From Myceligenerans pegani (lineage in GTDB: Bacteria > Actinomycetota > Actinomycetes > Actinomycetales > Cellulomonadaceae), in contig NZ_JADBGR010000082.1 in the NCBI RefSeq assembly GCF_014892515.1, forward strand, positions 62,001 to 126,000: DNA of 64,000 nucleotides. The letters run 5' to 3'. Below the pieces are notes generated by a model. It was not told the DNA's origin and made no database searches. It saw only the letters and a program-made list of their open reading frames with translations. The translations under genes were made by a program, and so were the position numbers. Each line of letters begins with the position of its first letter. Within the stretch, counting starts at the first letter, position 1. Positions 56,546 through 64,000 of this stretch are shown here, piece after piece.

Positions 56546-57499
56546 TCACTTGATCCCGGTGAAGCCGATCGAGTTGACGATCCGTCGCGCGAAGGCGAGG
56601 AAGAGCAGGAGCATGGGCAGCGCGGCCAGGAGTGTGGCCGCCATGAGCCCGGCCCAGTCGGGCGCGGATTGCGGCGCCTGGGCACGGAAGACGCCGAGTG
56701 CGAGCGTGAGCACCCGTGACTGGTCCGACTGGCTGACGAGCAGCGGCCACAGGTAGTCGTTCCACGCGGTCATGTAGGTGAGGATCGCGAGGGTGGCCAC
56801 GGCCGGGGAGGCCATCGGCAGGATGATGGTGAAGAAGGTGCGGAGGCGTCCGGCGCCGTCGAGCTTGGCGGCCTCCTCGATCTCGAAACTGATCCCGGCG
56901 AAGAACTGCCGCAGGAAGAACACCGCGAACGGCGTCATGATCATGGTGGGCAGCGCGATGCCGGGCAGGGTGTCGAGCAGCCCGAGGTCGCGGATCAGCA
57001 GGAAGTTGGGCAGCAGGGTGAAGATGACGGGCACCATGAGCCCGGCGAGGAAGACGCCGTAGACGACGTCGCGGCCCGGCCAGCGCAGGCGGGCGAACGC
57101 GTAGGCGGCCATGGCGGAGAAGAAGATCTGGCACACCGTGACGAGCGTCGCGACGACGACGGAGTTGAGCAGGTAGCGCGGGAAGTCGAGCGCGGCGCCG
57201 GAGCCGCCGTCGGCCAGGGACTCCTCGGGGGTCGCGAGCCCGAGGGCGCGGCGGAATCCCTCGACGCCGAGCCCGGCGGGCAGGGGGTCGGCGGCCGCGC
57301 CGGGCAGCGCGGCGTTGGTCGACAGCGCGGTGCGCAGCATCCAGTAGAACGGGAACAGGGTCGCGATCATCACGAGCACGAGGACGACCCAGCCGAGGAT
57401 CCGGCCCGTGCTCGGTCGCCGACGACGGCGGCCGGCGGCGTCGGCCGTGGGCGTGGCGGTCGGGTGGGGGGTGGTGGGTGACGGTGCGGTGGTGGTCAT
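56546..57499 (-). CDS. CUT1-type sugar ABC transporter permease (MalG-like)
   Basis: A 317-residue permease with six hydrophobic segments. The inner-membrane EAA motif is EIEEAAKLDGAGRLRTFFTI near residues 210-229. A Pro/Thr-rich N-terminal stretch (MTTTAPSPTTPHPTATP) precedes the first helix. It pairs with the MalF-like permease encoded just upstream, 7 bp away. As in many actinobacterial CUT1 operons, no ATPase gene is present, so a shared MsiK-type ATPase elsewhere probably powers the transporter. Confidence 0.93.
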   Translation of the reverse strand: MTTTAPSPTTPHPTATPTADAAGRRRRRPSTGRILGWVVLVLVMIATLFPFYWMLRTALSTNAALPGAAADPLPAGLGVEGFRRALGLATPEESLADGGSGAALDFPRYLLNSVVVATLVTVCQIFFSAMAAYAFARLRWPGRDVVYGVFLAGLMVPVIFTLLPNFLLIRDLGLLDTLPGIALPTMIMTPFAVFFLRQFFAGISFEIEEAAKLDGAGRLRTFFTIILPMASPAVATLAILTYMTAWNDYLWPLLVSQSDQSRVLTLALGVFRAQAPQSAPDWAGLMAATLLAALPMLLLFLAFARRIVNSIGFTGIK

Positions 57500-57506
57500 C
57501 GTTGCC

Positions 57507-58445
57507 TCACGCCATGTCGTTCTGGTTGGCCCGGGTCAGCCGGAACTGGAGGATGGAGATCGTCGCGAGGACGACCATGAGGGCCACGGACATCGCCGAC
57601 GCGTAGCCGAAGTCGTAGCCGCGGCTGAACGCGACCTCGTAGATGTAGTACTGGATGACGTTCGAGGCGTTGGCGGGCCCGCCCTGGGTGGCGACGGAGA
57701 CGGTGTCGAACACCTGGAAGGAGCCGATCATCGTCACGATGAGCACCAGGCCCAGGTACGGCCGCAGCAGGGGCAGGGTGATCGAGCGGAACATCCGCAG
57801 CTCGGAGGCGCCGTCCACACGCCCCGCCTCGTAGAGGTTCTCGGGGATGGTCTGCAGGCCCGCGAACACGAGCAGGGCGGTGTAGCCGACGTGGCGCCAG
57901 ACGTTGACCAGCGCGATCGTGGGGATGACCAGCGACTGGTCGCCGAAGAACATCACCCGGTCCCCGCCGAGCGCCTCGGCCACCTCGTTGACGAAGCCGA
58001 GCTGGTAGTCCAGCAGCATCAGGAACAGCATCGCCGCGACCACGTTCGAGACGAGGTAGGGGGTCAGGACGATGCCGCGCACCACCATGGACCGGGTCAG
58101 CCGGTGCATCAGGACGGCGATCAGCACGGCGAGGGCCGTCTGGACGCCGATGTTGAGCACGACGTACCAGATCGTCACCCGGAAGGCGTTCCAGAACACC
58201 GGGTCGGCGACCATGCGCTGGTAGTTCTCCAGCCCGACGAACCCGCCCGGCTGGAAGGCCGTCGCGTCGGTGAAGCTGAGCCAGACGCCGCGGAGCGTCG
58301 GCCACAGCAGGAAGACGACGAACCCGATCGTGGCGGGCAGGATGAACAGGAGCGCGACCGGGAGGTCCTGGACGCGCCGGCGCCGGCTCGCCACGTCCTC
58401 GCGGAGCGGTCGCGGCCTCGGCGCCGCTTCGGTCACGGCGCTCAT
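57507..58445 (-). CDS. CUT1-type sugar ABC transporter permease (MalF-like)
   Basis: A 312-residue permease with six membrane helices. The EAA loop is NLYEAGRVDGASELRMFRSI near residues 212-231. The first helix follows a basic segment (ASRRRRVQDLPVALLFILPA). Start ATG 58445 overlaps the stop of the GH36 gene (ATGA), showing tight translational coupling. It probably forms a heterodimer with the MalG-like product next to it. Confidence 0.93.
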   Translation of the reverse strand: MSAVTEAAPRPRPLREDVASRRRRVQDLPVALLFILPATIGFVVFLLWPTLRGVWLSFTDATAFQPGGFVGLENYQRMVADPVFWNAFRVTIWYVVLNIGVQTALAVLIAVLMHRLTRSMVVRGIVLTPYLVSNVVAAMLFLMLLDYQLGFVNEVAEALGGDRVMFFGDQSLVIPTIALVNVWRHVGYTALLVFAGLQTIPENLYEAGRVDGASELRMFRSITLPLLRPYLGLVLIVTMIGSFQVFDTVSVATQGGPANASNVIQYYIYEVAFSRGYDFGYASAMSVALMVVLATISILQFRLTRANQNDMA

Positions 58446-60634
58446 CGTGCGGCCTCCACGTGGATCAGGGCGGTGTGGTCGGGGTCGAGGGCGGGCACGC
58501 TGATCCCCACGCTCGTGAGCACCGCGCCGGGCAGGCGCAGGCCGGTCCCCCACCACTCGGGATACACGCGGGGGTCCGTCTGCTCCGCCACGCCCGGCCC
58601 CGAGGGCCGGACGACGTAGGTGCGCTCGGGATCGAGGCCGGGCAGGCGCACCGGGCCCGGGGGCCAGGTGACGTGGCGCTCGACGACGGTGACCGCGTAC
58701 AGCGCCTCCGACCGGTCGGGACGCACCGCGCCGTGCAGCCACAGGTCGCCCTGTTCGAGCGAGCGCCGGACCACCCGGCCGGTGTGCACGAGGTCCCGCA
58801 TCCGCTTGTAGTACCCGACCCACTCGCGCAGCTCGGCGCGCTCCTCGGGGCCCGCGGCGGTGAGGTCCCACTCGATGCCGAAATGGCCGAACAGGGCGGT
58901 CGCGGCGCGGAACGACAGGTCGAGGCGTCGCCCGGTGGTGTGTGCGCGGTCCGCGCCGACGTGGCTGCCGACCAGTTCGGGCGGCAGCAGCTGCGCCGTC
59001 CACCGCTGGATCTGCTGGCGCTCGCGGGCGTCGATGCAGTCGGACGCCCACACGCGGTCGGTCCGCTCCAGCACCTCCAGGTCGACCCGGGCGCCACCGG
59101 ACGAGCAGGCCTCGATCTCGATCCTCGGGTGGGCGGCGCGGATCTCGTCCATGAGCCGATAGGCGGCGAGCGTCTGGGCGTGCACCCCCGCGCGGCCGGT
59201 GCGCGTCGACCCGGCGTCGACCAGGTCGCGGTTGTGGTCCCACTTGACGAAGTCGACGCCGAGTTGGCCGAGCACCGCGGACACGCTGCTGCGCACGTGC
59301 TCGAACGCGCCGGGGTGGGTCAGGTCGAGGACCTGCTGCCGGCGCGCCTCGACCGGCAGCCTGCCGGGCACCTGCAGGAGCCATTCCGGATGCGCCGCCG
59401 CGAGCTCCGAGTCGGGGTTGACCATCTCGGGCTCGAACCAGAGGCCGAACTCCATCCCCAGCCCCCGGACGTGCTCGACGAGCCGTTCGAGGCGCCCGCC
59501 GCCCCACACCTCGTCGGCGATCCGCCAGTCCCCGAGGCCGGAGGAGTCGTCGCGGCGCGAGCCGAACCAGCCGTCGTCGAGCACGTAGCGCTCGACGCCC
59601 GCCTCGGCCGCACGGTCGGCGAGCGCGATCAGCCGCTCCAGGTCGTGATCGAAGTAGACGGCCTCCCAGACGTTCATCGTCACGGGACGCGGCGAGCGCG
59701 GGTGCCGGTCCCGCGAGCGCAGGTGGTCGTGGAACCGCGCGGCGAGCTCGTCGAGGCCGACGCCGTGCCCGGCGTAGAGGCGCGGCGACGAGTAGGTCTG
59801 ACCGGGGTCCAGCTCGATCTCGCCCGGCAGGAGCAGCTCCCCGCCGAGCAGGAGGCGGCGGCCGTCGAACGTGCGCTCCGCGGCGACCTGGTGGTTCCCG
59901 CTGAACGCGACGTGCACGCCCCAGACCTCGCCGCGGTCGAAGTCGAAGCCGTGCCGGCCGGCGACGAGCAGGGTCGCGGCGTCGGCGCCGGTGCGCCCGT
60001 GCCGCCCCTCGCGCAGGTGGGTGCCCACGGTCAGCGCGCGCCGCTGCGGCACGCGCTCCTTGGCCCACCGGCCGGCGAGGTCGAGGAGCTCGTCGGCGGA
60101 GGTCGGCACCGGGAGCGCGAGCCGCAGCGCGTCGACGGTGTAGTGGTCGTCGCCGAGGTTCGTCAGGTGTGCGCGCAGGCGCAGGATGCCGGAGGCGAGC
60201 AGCTCGATCTCGAGCACCAGGCGCAGCGCGGCGTCGTCGTCGGACGCTGTCGTGGTCACCAGGCCGCCGCCGGCGTCGTCGTACCGCACCTCGACCGACT
60301 CGGGGCGGAACCGGGGCGACCACGCGCGGCCCGAGCGGTGCCCCTCGAGGCCCGGCGTCCCGGTCCAGCCGGTCCAGGACTCGGGGAGCACGGCGACGCG
60401 GACGTGATCGTCGACGCCGTTGGTGGCGAGCGCCGGGACGGAGGACGCGATGAGGCCGGCGAGGCCGGCGTCGTCGAGGTCGCCCGGGTCCGCTCCCCAG
60501 TGGACGATCGCCGGCAGCGCGTCGGCGGGAAGGGACAGGACGACCGCGACGCCCGAGGCCGCGAGCCTCACGTGCTGCGGCCAGGCGCGGCCGGCACCCT
60601 GCCGGGCGTCCTCGACCTTCGGCATGGTGGCCAT
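58442..60634 (-). CDS. GH36 alpha-galactosidase (cytoplasmic)
   Basis: A 730-residue enzyme of family GH36. The nucleophile is Asp466 in KWDHNRDL and the acid/base Asp532 in ASDCIDARERQ. The WEAVYFDHD, ERYVLDDGWFGSRRDD and GLWFEPEMVNPDS blocks are typical. It lacks a signal peptide, so it acts on oligosaccharides after import, releasing galactose from alpha-1,6-linked side chains. Start ATG 60634 has GAAGGAG 9 nt upstream; ATG 60625 is also in frame. It is the first gene of the operon and lies behind a promoter with two LacI-type operators. Confidence 0.95.
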   Translation of the reverse strand: MATMPKVEDARQGAGRAWPQHVRLAASGVAVVLSLPADALPAIVHWGADPGDLDDAGLAGLIASSVPALATNGVDDHVRVAVLPESWTGWTGTPGLEGHRSGRAWSPRFRPESVEVRYDDAGGGLVTTTASDDDAALRLVLEIELLASGILRLRAHLTNLGDDHYTVDALRLALPVPTSADELLDLAGRWAKERVPQRRALTVGTHLREGRHGRTGADAATLLVAGRHGFDFDRGEVWGVHVAFSGNHQVAAERTFDGRRLLLGGELLLPGEIELDPGQTYSSPRLYAGHGVGLDELAARFHDHLRSRDRHPRSPRPVTMNVWEAVYFDHDLERLIALADRAAEAGVERYVLDDGWFGSRRDDSSGLGDWRIADEVWGGGRLERLVEHVRGLGMEFGLWFEPEMVNPDSELAAAHPEWLLQVPGRLPVEARRQQVLDLTHPGAFEHVRSSVSAVLGQLGVDFVKWDHNRDLVDAGSTRTGRAGVHAQTLAAYRLMDEIRAAHPRIEIEACSSGGARVDLEVLERTDRVWASDCIDARERQQIQRWTAQLLPPELVGSHVGADRAHTTGRRLDLSFRAATALFGHFGIEWDLTAAGPEERAELREWVGYYKRMRDLVHTGRVVRRSLEQGDLWLHGAVRPDRSEALYAVTVVERHVTWPPGPVRLPGLDPERTYVVRPSGPGVAEQTDPRVYPEWWGTGLRLPGAVLTSVGISVPALDPDHTALIHVEAAR

Positions 60635-60679
60635 GCGGGACAACTCCTTCGTCGCCGCCCGCGACTCCGCGGGAGATTT

Positions 60680-60697
60680 CTGCAAACGTTGGTCAGA
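60680..60697. promoter_or_regulatory. LacI-type operator O1 before the GH36 operon
   Basis: CTGCAAACGTTGGTCAGA, with an AACGTT core typical of LacI-family operators. It lies immediately after the -10 element, over the expected start of transcription. Confidence 0.75.
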
Positions 60698-60726
60698 CCC
60701 TAGCGGCAGCAGGGTCCGTTCTGCAA
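60697..60726 (-). promoter_or_regulatory. Promoter of the GH36-transporter operon
   Basis: On the minus strand TTGCAG (60726-60721), an 18-bp spacer and TAGGGT (60702-60697). The -35 box lies inside operator O2 and the -10 abuts O1. The leader would be about 55 nt. Confidence 0.7.
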
Positions 60727-60738
60727 ACGTTGGTCAGA
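60721..60738. promoter_or_regulatory. LacI-type operator O2 before the GH36 operon
   Basis: CTGCAAACGTTGGTCAGA, an exact 18-bp copy of O1. The two sites are 41 bp apart start to start, near four helical turns, so repressor dimers would sit on the same DNA face. O2 overlaps the -35 box. Confidence 0.75.
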
Positions 60739-60860
60739 GTGAGGGCGAACACCCGCGTTGCCAGCAGGAATGCGGTGGGCATCACTCGCACGAGGTCGGC
60801 GACGGCGGCTCTCGGGCGATGCGCGCCGACCTCATGCCACGGTCGCCGACCTCGTTGTCG

Positions 60861-61877
60861 TCAGGCGGGCGGGGCCGCCGTGCTGCCGCGCACCACGAGG
60901 CGGGGCAGCGCGGACGAGCTGCGCGGCTTGCGCCCGGTGGCGATCCACTCGGCGAGGAGCTGGAAGGTGCGCCGGCCCAGTCCGGTGAAGTCCTGGACCA
61001 CCGTCGTGAGCGGCGGCGCCCACATCCGCGCGAACGGCTCGTCGTCGAACCCGACGACGCTGACGTCCTCGGGGACCCGGCGTCCCGCCTCGACGAGCGC
61101 CCGGACCACGCCGATCGCGACCTCGTCGTTCCCGCACAGCACCGCCGTGACGGACGGGTCGCGGGCGAGTTCCTGGCCGGCCTCGTACCCCGAGTCGGGG
61201 TCGTAGCCGGCCCGGAGGACCGCGGGAGGTTCGAGCCCTGCGTCGAGCATCGCGGCCCGCCAGCCCCATTCCCGCCCCGACCGGGCGCGGGTCGCCGGGA
61301 TGGCGACGTGGTGCACGGTGCGGTGGCCGAGCGACAGCAGGTACTCGGTCGCCTCGCGGCCGCCGGCCTCGTCGTCGAGGAACGCGTGCGGCCGCGAACC
61401 CGGTTTGCGCCGGGCGCCCGCGGCCGCGACCACCGGCAGCGACTCGGGCAGGGCGTCGAGCGTCGCCACGCCGACGGCGTCGAACTCCACGACGACCGCC
61501 CCGGCCAGCGGCTGGGAGAGCATGAGATCGACGGCGCCCTTCAGCGCGTCGGGGTCCTCGGACTCGATGACCCCGATCGTCACCACGTAGCCCGCGGCTC
61601 GCGCGGCCTCCTCGATCCCCTGCAGGGTGGCCGCGTATCCGTAGCGCAGCGTGTTGCGGGCGAGCACGGCCACGGTGGACCGCCGGCCGCTCACCAGGGT
61701 CTGCGCCGCCGCGTTCGGCCGGTATCCCAACTCGTCGACAGCGGCCTGCACGCGCTGCCGCAGGGCAGGGCTCACCGGGGTCCGGCCCGTCAGCACACGC
61801 GAGACGGTCGACACGCTGACACCGGCACGTTCCGCGACATCACGCAGCACGGGGGTCTGCGGGCCAGATGGATGCAC
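60861..61877 (-). CDS. LacI-family regulator of the GH36-transporter operon
   Basis: A 338-residue LacI protein. The HTH (VLRDVAERAGVSVSTVSRVL) is at about residues 10-29, and the effector domain ends in DFTGLGRRTFQLLAEWI. It lies directly upstream of, and in the same direction as, the GH36 operon, whose promoter carries two identical operators. It probably represses that operon. GTG 61877 has a TAGTCT box 6 nt upstream, so it should be translated from a leaderless mRNA. An AACGTT-containing site upstream of it suggests autoregulation. Confidence 0.93.
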   Translation of the reverse strand: MHPSGPQTPVLRDVAERAGVSVSTVSRVLTGRTPVSPALRQRVQAAVDELGYRPNAAAQTLVSGRRSTVAVLARNTLRYGYAATLQGIEEAARAAGYVVTIGVIESEDPDALKGAVDLMLSQPLAGAVVVEFDAVGVATLDALPESLPVVAAAGARRKPGSRPHAFLDDEAGGREATEYLLSLGHRTVHHVAIPATRARSGREWGWRAAMLDAGLEPPAVLRAGYDPDSGYEAGQELARDPSVTAVLCGNDEVAIGVVRALVEAGRRVPEDVSVVGFDDEPFARMWAPPLTTVVQDFTGLGRRTFQLLAEWIATGRKPRSSSALPRLVVRGSTAAPPA

Positions 61878-61883
61878 GAGTGC

Positions 61884-61889
61884 AGACTA
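61884..61889 (-). promoter_or_regulatory. -10 element of the second LacI gene
   Basis: TAGTCT on the minus strand, 6 nt before the GTG at 61877, predicting a leaderless transcript. Confidence 0.55.
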
Positions 61890-61903
61890 ACCGCGCACCA
61901 CCC

Positions 61904-61917
61904 GGAAAACGTTCACA
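61904..61917. promoter_or_regulatory. Possible autoregulatory LacI operator
   Basis: GGAAAACGTTCACA shares the AAACGTT core with the two GH36-operon operators but not their flanks. It overlaps the -35 position of the LacI gene. Confidence 0.4.
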
Positions 61918-61958
61918 CCCGCCCGCGACGGCGCGACTCGGCCGAACCGCTCGTCGCG

Positions 61959-62843
61959 TCAAACCCGGACGCGAGCTCTTGCGCTCGCGCACCGCCGGGC
62001 GTACTCGCCCGGCGCGACGCCGAACACGCGCGCGAAGTCGCCGGTGAAGTGCGCCTGGTCGTAGTAGCCGACGGCGGCCGCCAGCCCCGCCAGGTTCGGC
62101 TCCGGCTCGCGGCCCAGCAGTTCGGCGGCGAGGTGCACCCGGTGCCGCTGCAGCACCCACTTGGGACCGACGCCCACCCAGTCGGCGAACAGGCGTTGCA
62201 GCGTGCGCGGCGTGGTGCCGAGCCCCGCCGTGAGCTCGGCGACGGTCGTGCCGGGCACGGCATCGGCGATCATCGCGAACGCCTCGCCGAGCGCGGCCAG
62301 CGCCGCGGTGGACCGCGGCGTCCTGGTCCGCTCCGCGGCCGCCCGGAGCAGCGGGGTGACGGTCCGGACGGCGGCGTCCGCGCGGCCGTCCCGCGCCTGG
62401 TCGATGGCGACGGTGGCGGCGCGGGGCGCCGTCGGGCCGAGGATCGTGGCGGGCCCGACGGCGCCCCGCTCGCCCGGGTGCGTGAGGCCGAGCAGGGCTC
62501 GGTACCCGCCGGGGCGCAGCTTGGTGCCGACGACGCCGCCCGAGCCGGACAGGGTGCGCTGGTCGACCGCAGCCGCGGGCATGGCGTAGGCGAGGAATCC
62601 GGCGTCCTCCGCGACGACCTGCCCGACGGGGTGCGGTACCACGGCCTGCGTGAACGTGGCGCCGGGCGGCAGGTCCCAGGTGATCACCCAGTGCCAGTCG
62701 ACGAGGTCGGCAAGGTCCGGGGCGGGCTGGACGCGCGCCAGGGTGAACCGGTCGCGCGCCAGCGCGGGGTTAACGATGCCCAGCGTGGGGCCGGCCTCGA
62801 GCGCCTGCGTGACGGCGGGGCCGTCGTCGAACACCTGTCGCAT
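61959..62843 (-). CDS. AraC-family regulator with N-terminal sensor domain
   Basis: A 294-residue protein. Residues 1-185 form a sensor-like region of the DUF6597 type (ADLVDWHWVITWDLPPGATF, GVVGTKLRPGGYRALLG). The C-terminal double HTH contains TVAELTAGLGTTPRTLQRLF and then GLAAAVGYYDQAHFTGDF and the GVAPGEYAR ending. Ligand unknown. Start ATG 62843, with GGAAGA just upstream. It is divergent from a VOC gene, repeating the AraC-VOC association seen at 51-52 kb. Confidence 0.88.
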   Translation of the reverse strand: MRQVFDDGPAVTQALEAGPTLGIVNPALARDRFTLARVQPAPDLADLVDWHWVITWDLPPGATFTQAVVPHPVGQVVAEDAGFLAYAMPAAAVDQRTLSGSGGVVGTKLRPGGYRALLGLTHPGERGAVGPATILGPTAPRAATVAIDQARDGRADAAVRTVTPLLRAAAERTRTPRSTAALAALGEAFAMIADAVPGTTVAELTAGLGTTPRTLQRLFADWVGVGPKWVLQRHRVHLAAELLGREPEPNLAGLAAAVGYYDQAHFTGDFARVFGVAPGEYARRCASARARVRV

Positions 62844-62886
62844 TCTTCCAAGCCTGGCACAGCCGGGCCGCGTGAGTATCGACGTC

Positions 62887-63339
62887 ATGAGGAACTCGAC
62901 CCTGCACCCCAACATCGCCGTGTCCGACGCGCGGGCGGCCATCGCCTTCTACGAGGCCGCGCTCGGCGCCGAGACGCTCGACGTGATCACCGCCGGCGAC
63001 GCCGTGATCCACTCCGACCTGATCCTGCGGTCCGCCGCGGGCGAGTCCACGTTCACGGTGGCCGCCGCGTTCCCGCCGGACTCCGTCGCCCCGGAGCCCG
63101 GCGGCCCGACGCACGCGAGCTTCACGATCCCCGTCCCGGACACGGATGCCGCCTACGCGCGGGCGATCGGTGCCGGGGCGACGAGCCTCGTCGAGCCGGC
63201 GGACTGGTTCGAAGGGTTCCGCCAGGCGGCCGTGCGCTGCCCGTTCGGGCATCGCTGGTACTTCGTGACGGTGGACGACGCCGTGACCACCGCCGACGTC
63301 CAGCGCGCGAGCGACGCCTGGGCGGCGAGCCGGGACTGA
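62887..63339 (+). CDS. VOC family protein (PhnB-like)
   Basis: A 150-residue single VOC domain of the PhnB-like type. It begins LHPNIAVSDARAAIAFYEAA and ends with EGFRQAAVRCPFGHRWYFVT. The SDLILRSAAGESTFTVAA strand lies in the middle. The reaction is not known. Start ATG 62887 was chosen over upstream codons because it opens the domain. Divergent from an AraC regulator 43 bp away, which may control it. Confidence 0.85.
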   Translation: MRNSTLHPNIAVSDARAAIAFYEAALGAETLDVITAGDAVIHSDLILRSAAGESTFTVAAAFPPDSVAPEPGGPTHASFTIPVPDTDAAYARAIGAGATSLVEPADWFEGFRQAAVRCPFGHRWYFVTVDDAVTTADVQRASDAWAASRD

Positions 63340-63365
63340 CGCCCTTTGGCGTCCGCGGCCGGCGA

Positions 63366-64000
63366 TCAGCTCAGGGCAGGGCTCCGTCCGCGCGCGGCGA
63401 CCAGCCCCTGCTCGGAGGCCAGGAGGGCGATCTGGAACCGCGTGCGTGCGCCGAGTTGCTCGGCGAGGTGGGAGACCTCGGACTGCACCGTGCGCCTGCT
63501 GATGTCGAGCGCCCGGCCGATCGCCTCGTCGGTGAGGCCACCCGCCATCAGGTCGAGGATGGAACGGGACCGGGGCGTGAGGGTGATGCGCTCCGCCGGC
63601 TCCGCGCCGGCGTCGCGCGTGGGCAGGTATTCGGGAACGGCGAGGTCTCCCTGCTCGCCACGCCCCAGGAGCGGCAGGTCGTGCGACCGCCACAGTTCCT
63701 GCGGGACCGCCGCGTCCCACACCCGCTCGAACAGTTCCGCGAGGGCCCCGACCAGCGCGGGAGCGTAGACGACGATCGAGGTGTCCCCCGCGTCCGGGCC
63801 CCCGGCGGGGAGCATGGCGACCTGTCGGTCGACCACCACCAGCTTGAACGGCACGCGTGGCGCCAGACGCAGCCGCGTGGGGGTCCCCCGCCCCTGGAGA
63901 GCCGTCTCGAGCGACACCGGGTCCATGAAGGTCTCGCTGTCGTAGACGCTGCGCACGTCGGCTTCCGGATCGATGGCGGGCACCATCGGGTCGGGGTGGG
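63366..64000 (-). CDS. LuxR-type HTH transcriptional regulator (partial, 5' end outside window)
   Basis: At least 206 residues are visible to the right edge; the frame stays open at the edge, so the N-terminus is missing. The C-terminus has a LuxR HTH (LTPRSRSILDLMAGGLTDEA, then IGRALDISRRTVQSEVSHL). The visible upstream part (FKLVVVDRQVAMLPAGG and SIVVYAPALVGALAELFERV) is like the central domain of TrmB/LuxR-type regulators that have a winged-helix N-terminus. Its targets are unknown. Confidence 0.82.
   Translation of the reverse strand, partial: HPDPMVPAIDPEADVRSVYDSETFMDPVSLETALQGRGTPTRLRLAPRVPFKLVVVDRQVAMLPAGGPDAGDTSIVVYAPALVGALAELFERVWDAAVPQELWRSHDLPLLGRGEQGDLAVPEYLPTRDAGAEPAERITLTPRSRSILDLMAGGLTDEAIGRALDISRRTVQSEVSHLAEQLGARTRFQIALLASEQGLVAARGRSPALS

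Overview
The window is very G+C-rich DNA whose codon third positions are almost all G or C. It looks like a chromosomal segment from a high-GC Gram-positive actinobacterium. The clpX-clpP2-clpP1-tig block, F420-dependent enzymes, lipobox and Tat-type exported proteins, many GTG starts and leaderless TANNNT promoters support this. The load of plant-polysaccharide and chitin enzymes fits a soil or plant-litter member of the Micrococcales, perhaps Promicromonosporaceae. That family assignment is inference. No tRNA, rRNA, transposase, integrase or CRISPR array was seen.

Layout. 1-9 kb: a partial LysR regulator divergent from a DoxX membrane protein; a lipoprotein joining a histidine-phosphatase domain to a degenerate trypsin/HtrA-like domain; a polytopic membrane protein; a secreted GH19 chitinase; a large secreted subtilase. 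9-13.5 kb: DUF4126 membrane protein, acyltransferase, GNAT, and small or unknown proteins. 13.6-19.6 kb: a small XRE regulator divergent from jetA-jetB-jetC, a Wadjet/MksBEF-type SMC operon with no recognisable jetD nuclease gene. 19.6-34.4 kb: mostly housekeeping genes (cofE-like ligase, F420-dependent oxidoreductase, valS, a 2-hydroxyacid dehydrogenase, a baeRF2-type protein, chorismate mutase, an acyl-CoA ligase, a GT61-like protein). 34.5-39.2 kb: clpX, clpP2, clpP1 and tig, with a ClgR-like box before clpP1.

40-61 kb is a carbohydrate-use region. It holds a GDPD-EEP fusion and a LacI-controlled CUT2 sugar ABC operon with a PfkB kinase (frcBCAK-like). It also has a secreted clan GH-A glycosidase under a pair of GAACCGGTTC operators and a Tat-exported GH12 glucanase. 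A second LacI regulator stands upstream of an operon of GH36 alpha-galactosidase, two CUT1 permeases, a binding protein and a second secreted GH-A glycosidase. The secreted enzymes would cut polysaccharide outside the cell, the transporters would import oligosaccharides or sugars, and the GH36 and PfkB enzymes would process them inside. 61-64 kb: an AraC regulator divergent from a VOC protein, and a LuxR-type regulator running off the edge.

A family of GC-rich palindromic repeats recurs at seven intergenic sites, mostly just after stop codons. Several short intergenic tandem repeats are also present. The observations most worth following are the jetABC operon without jetD, the phosphatase-pseudoprotease lipoprotein, and the dispersed palindromes.
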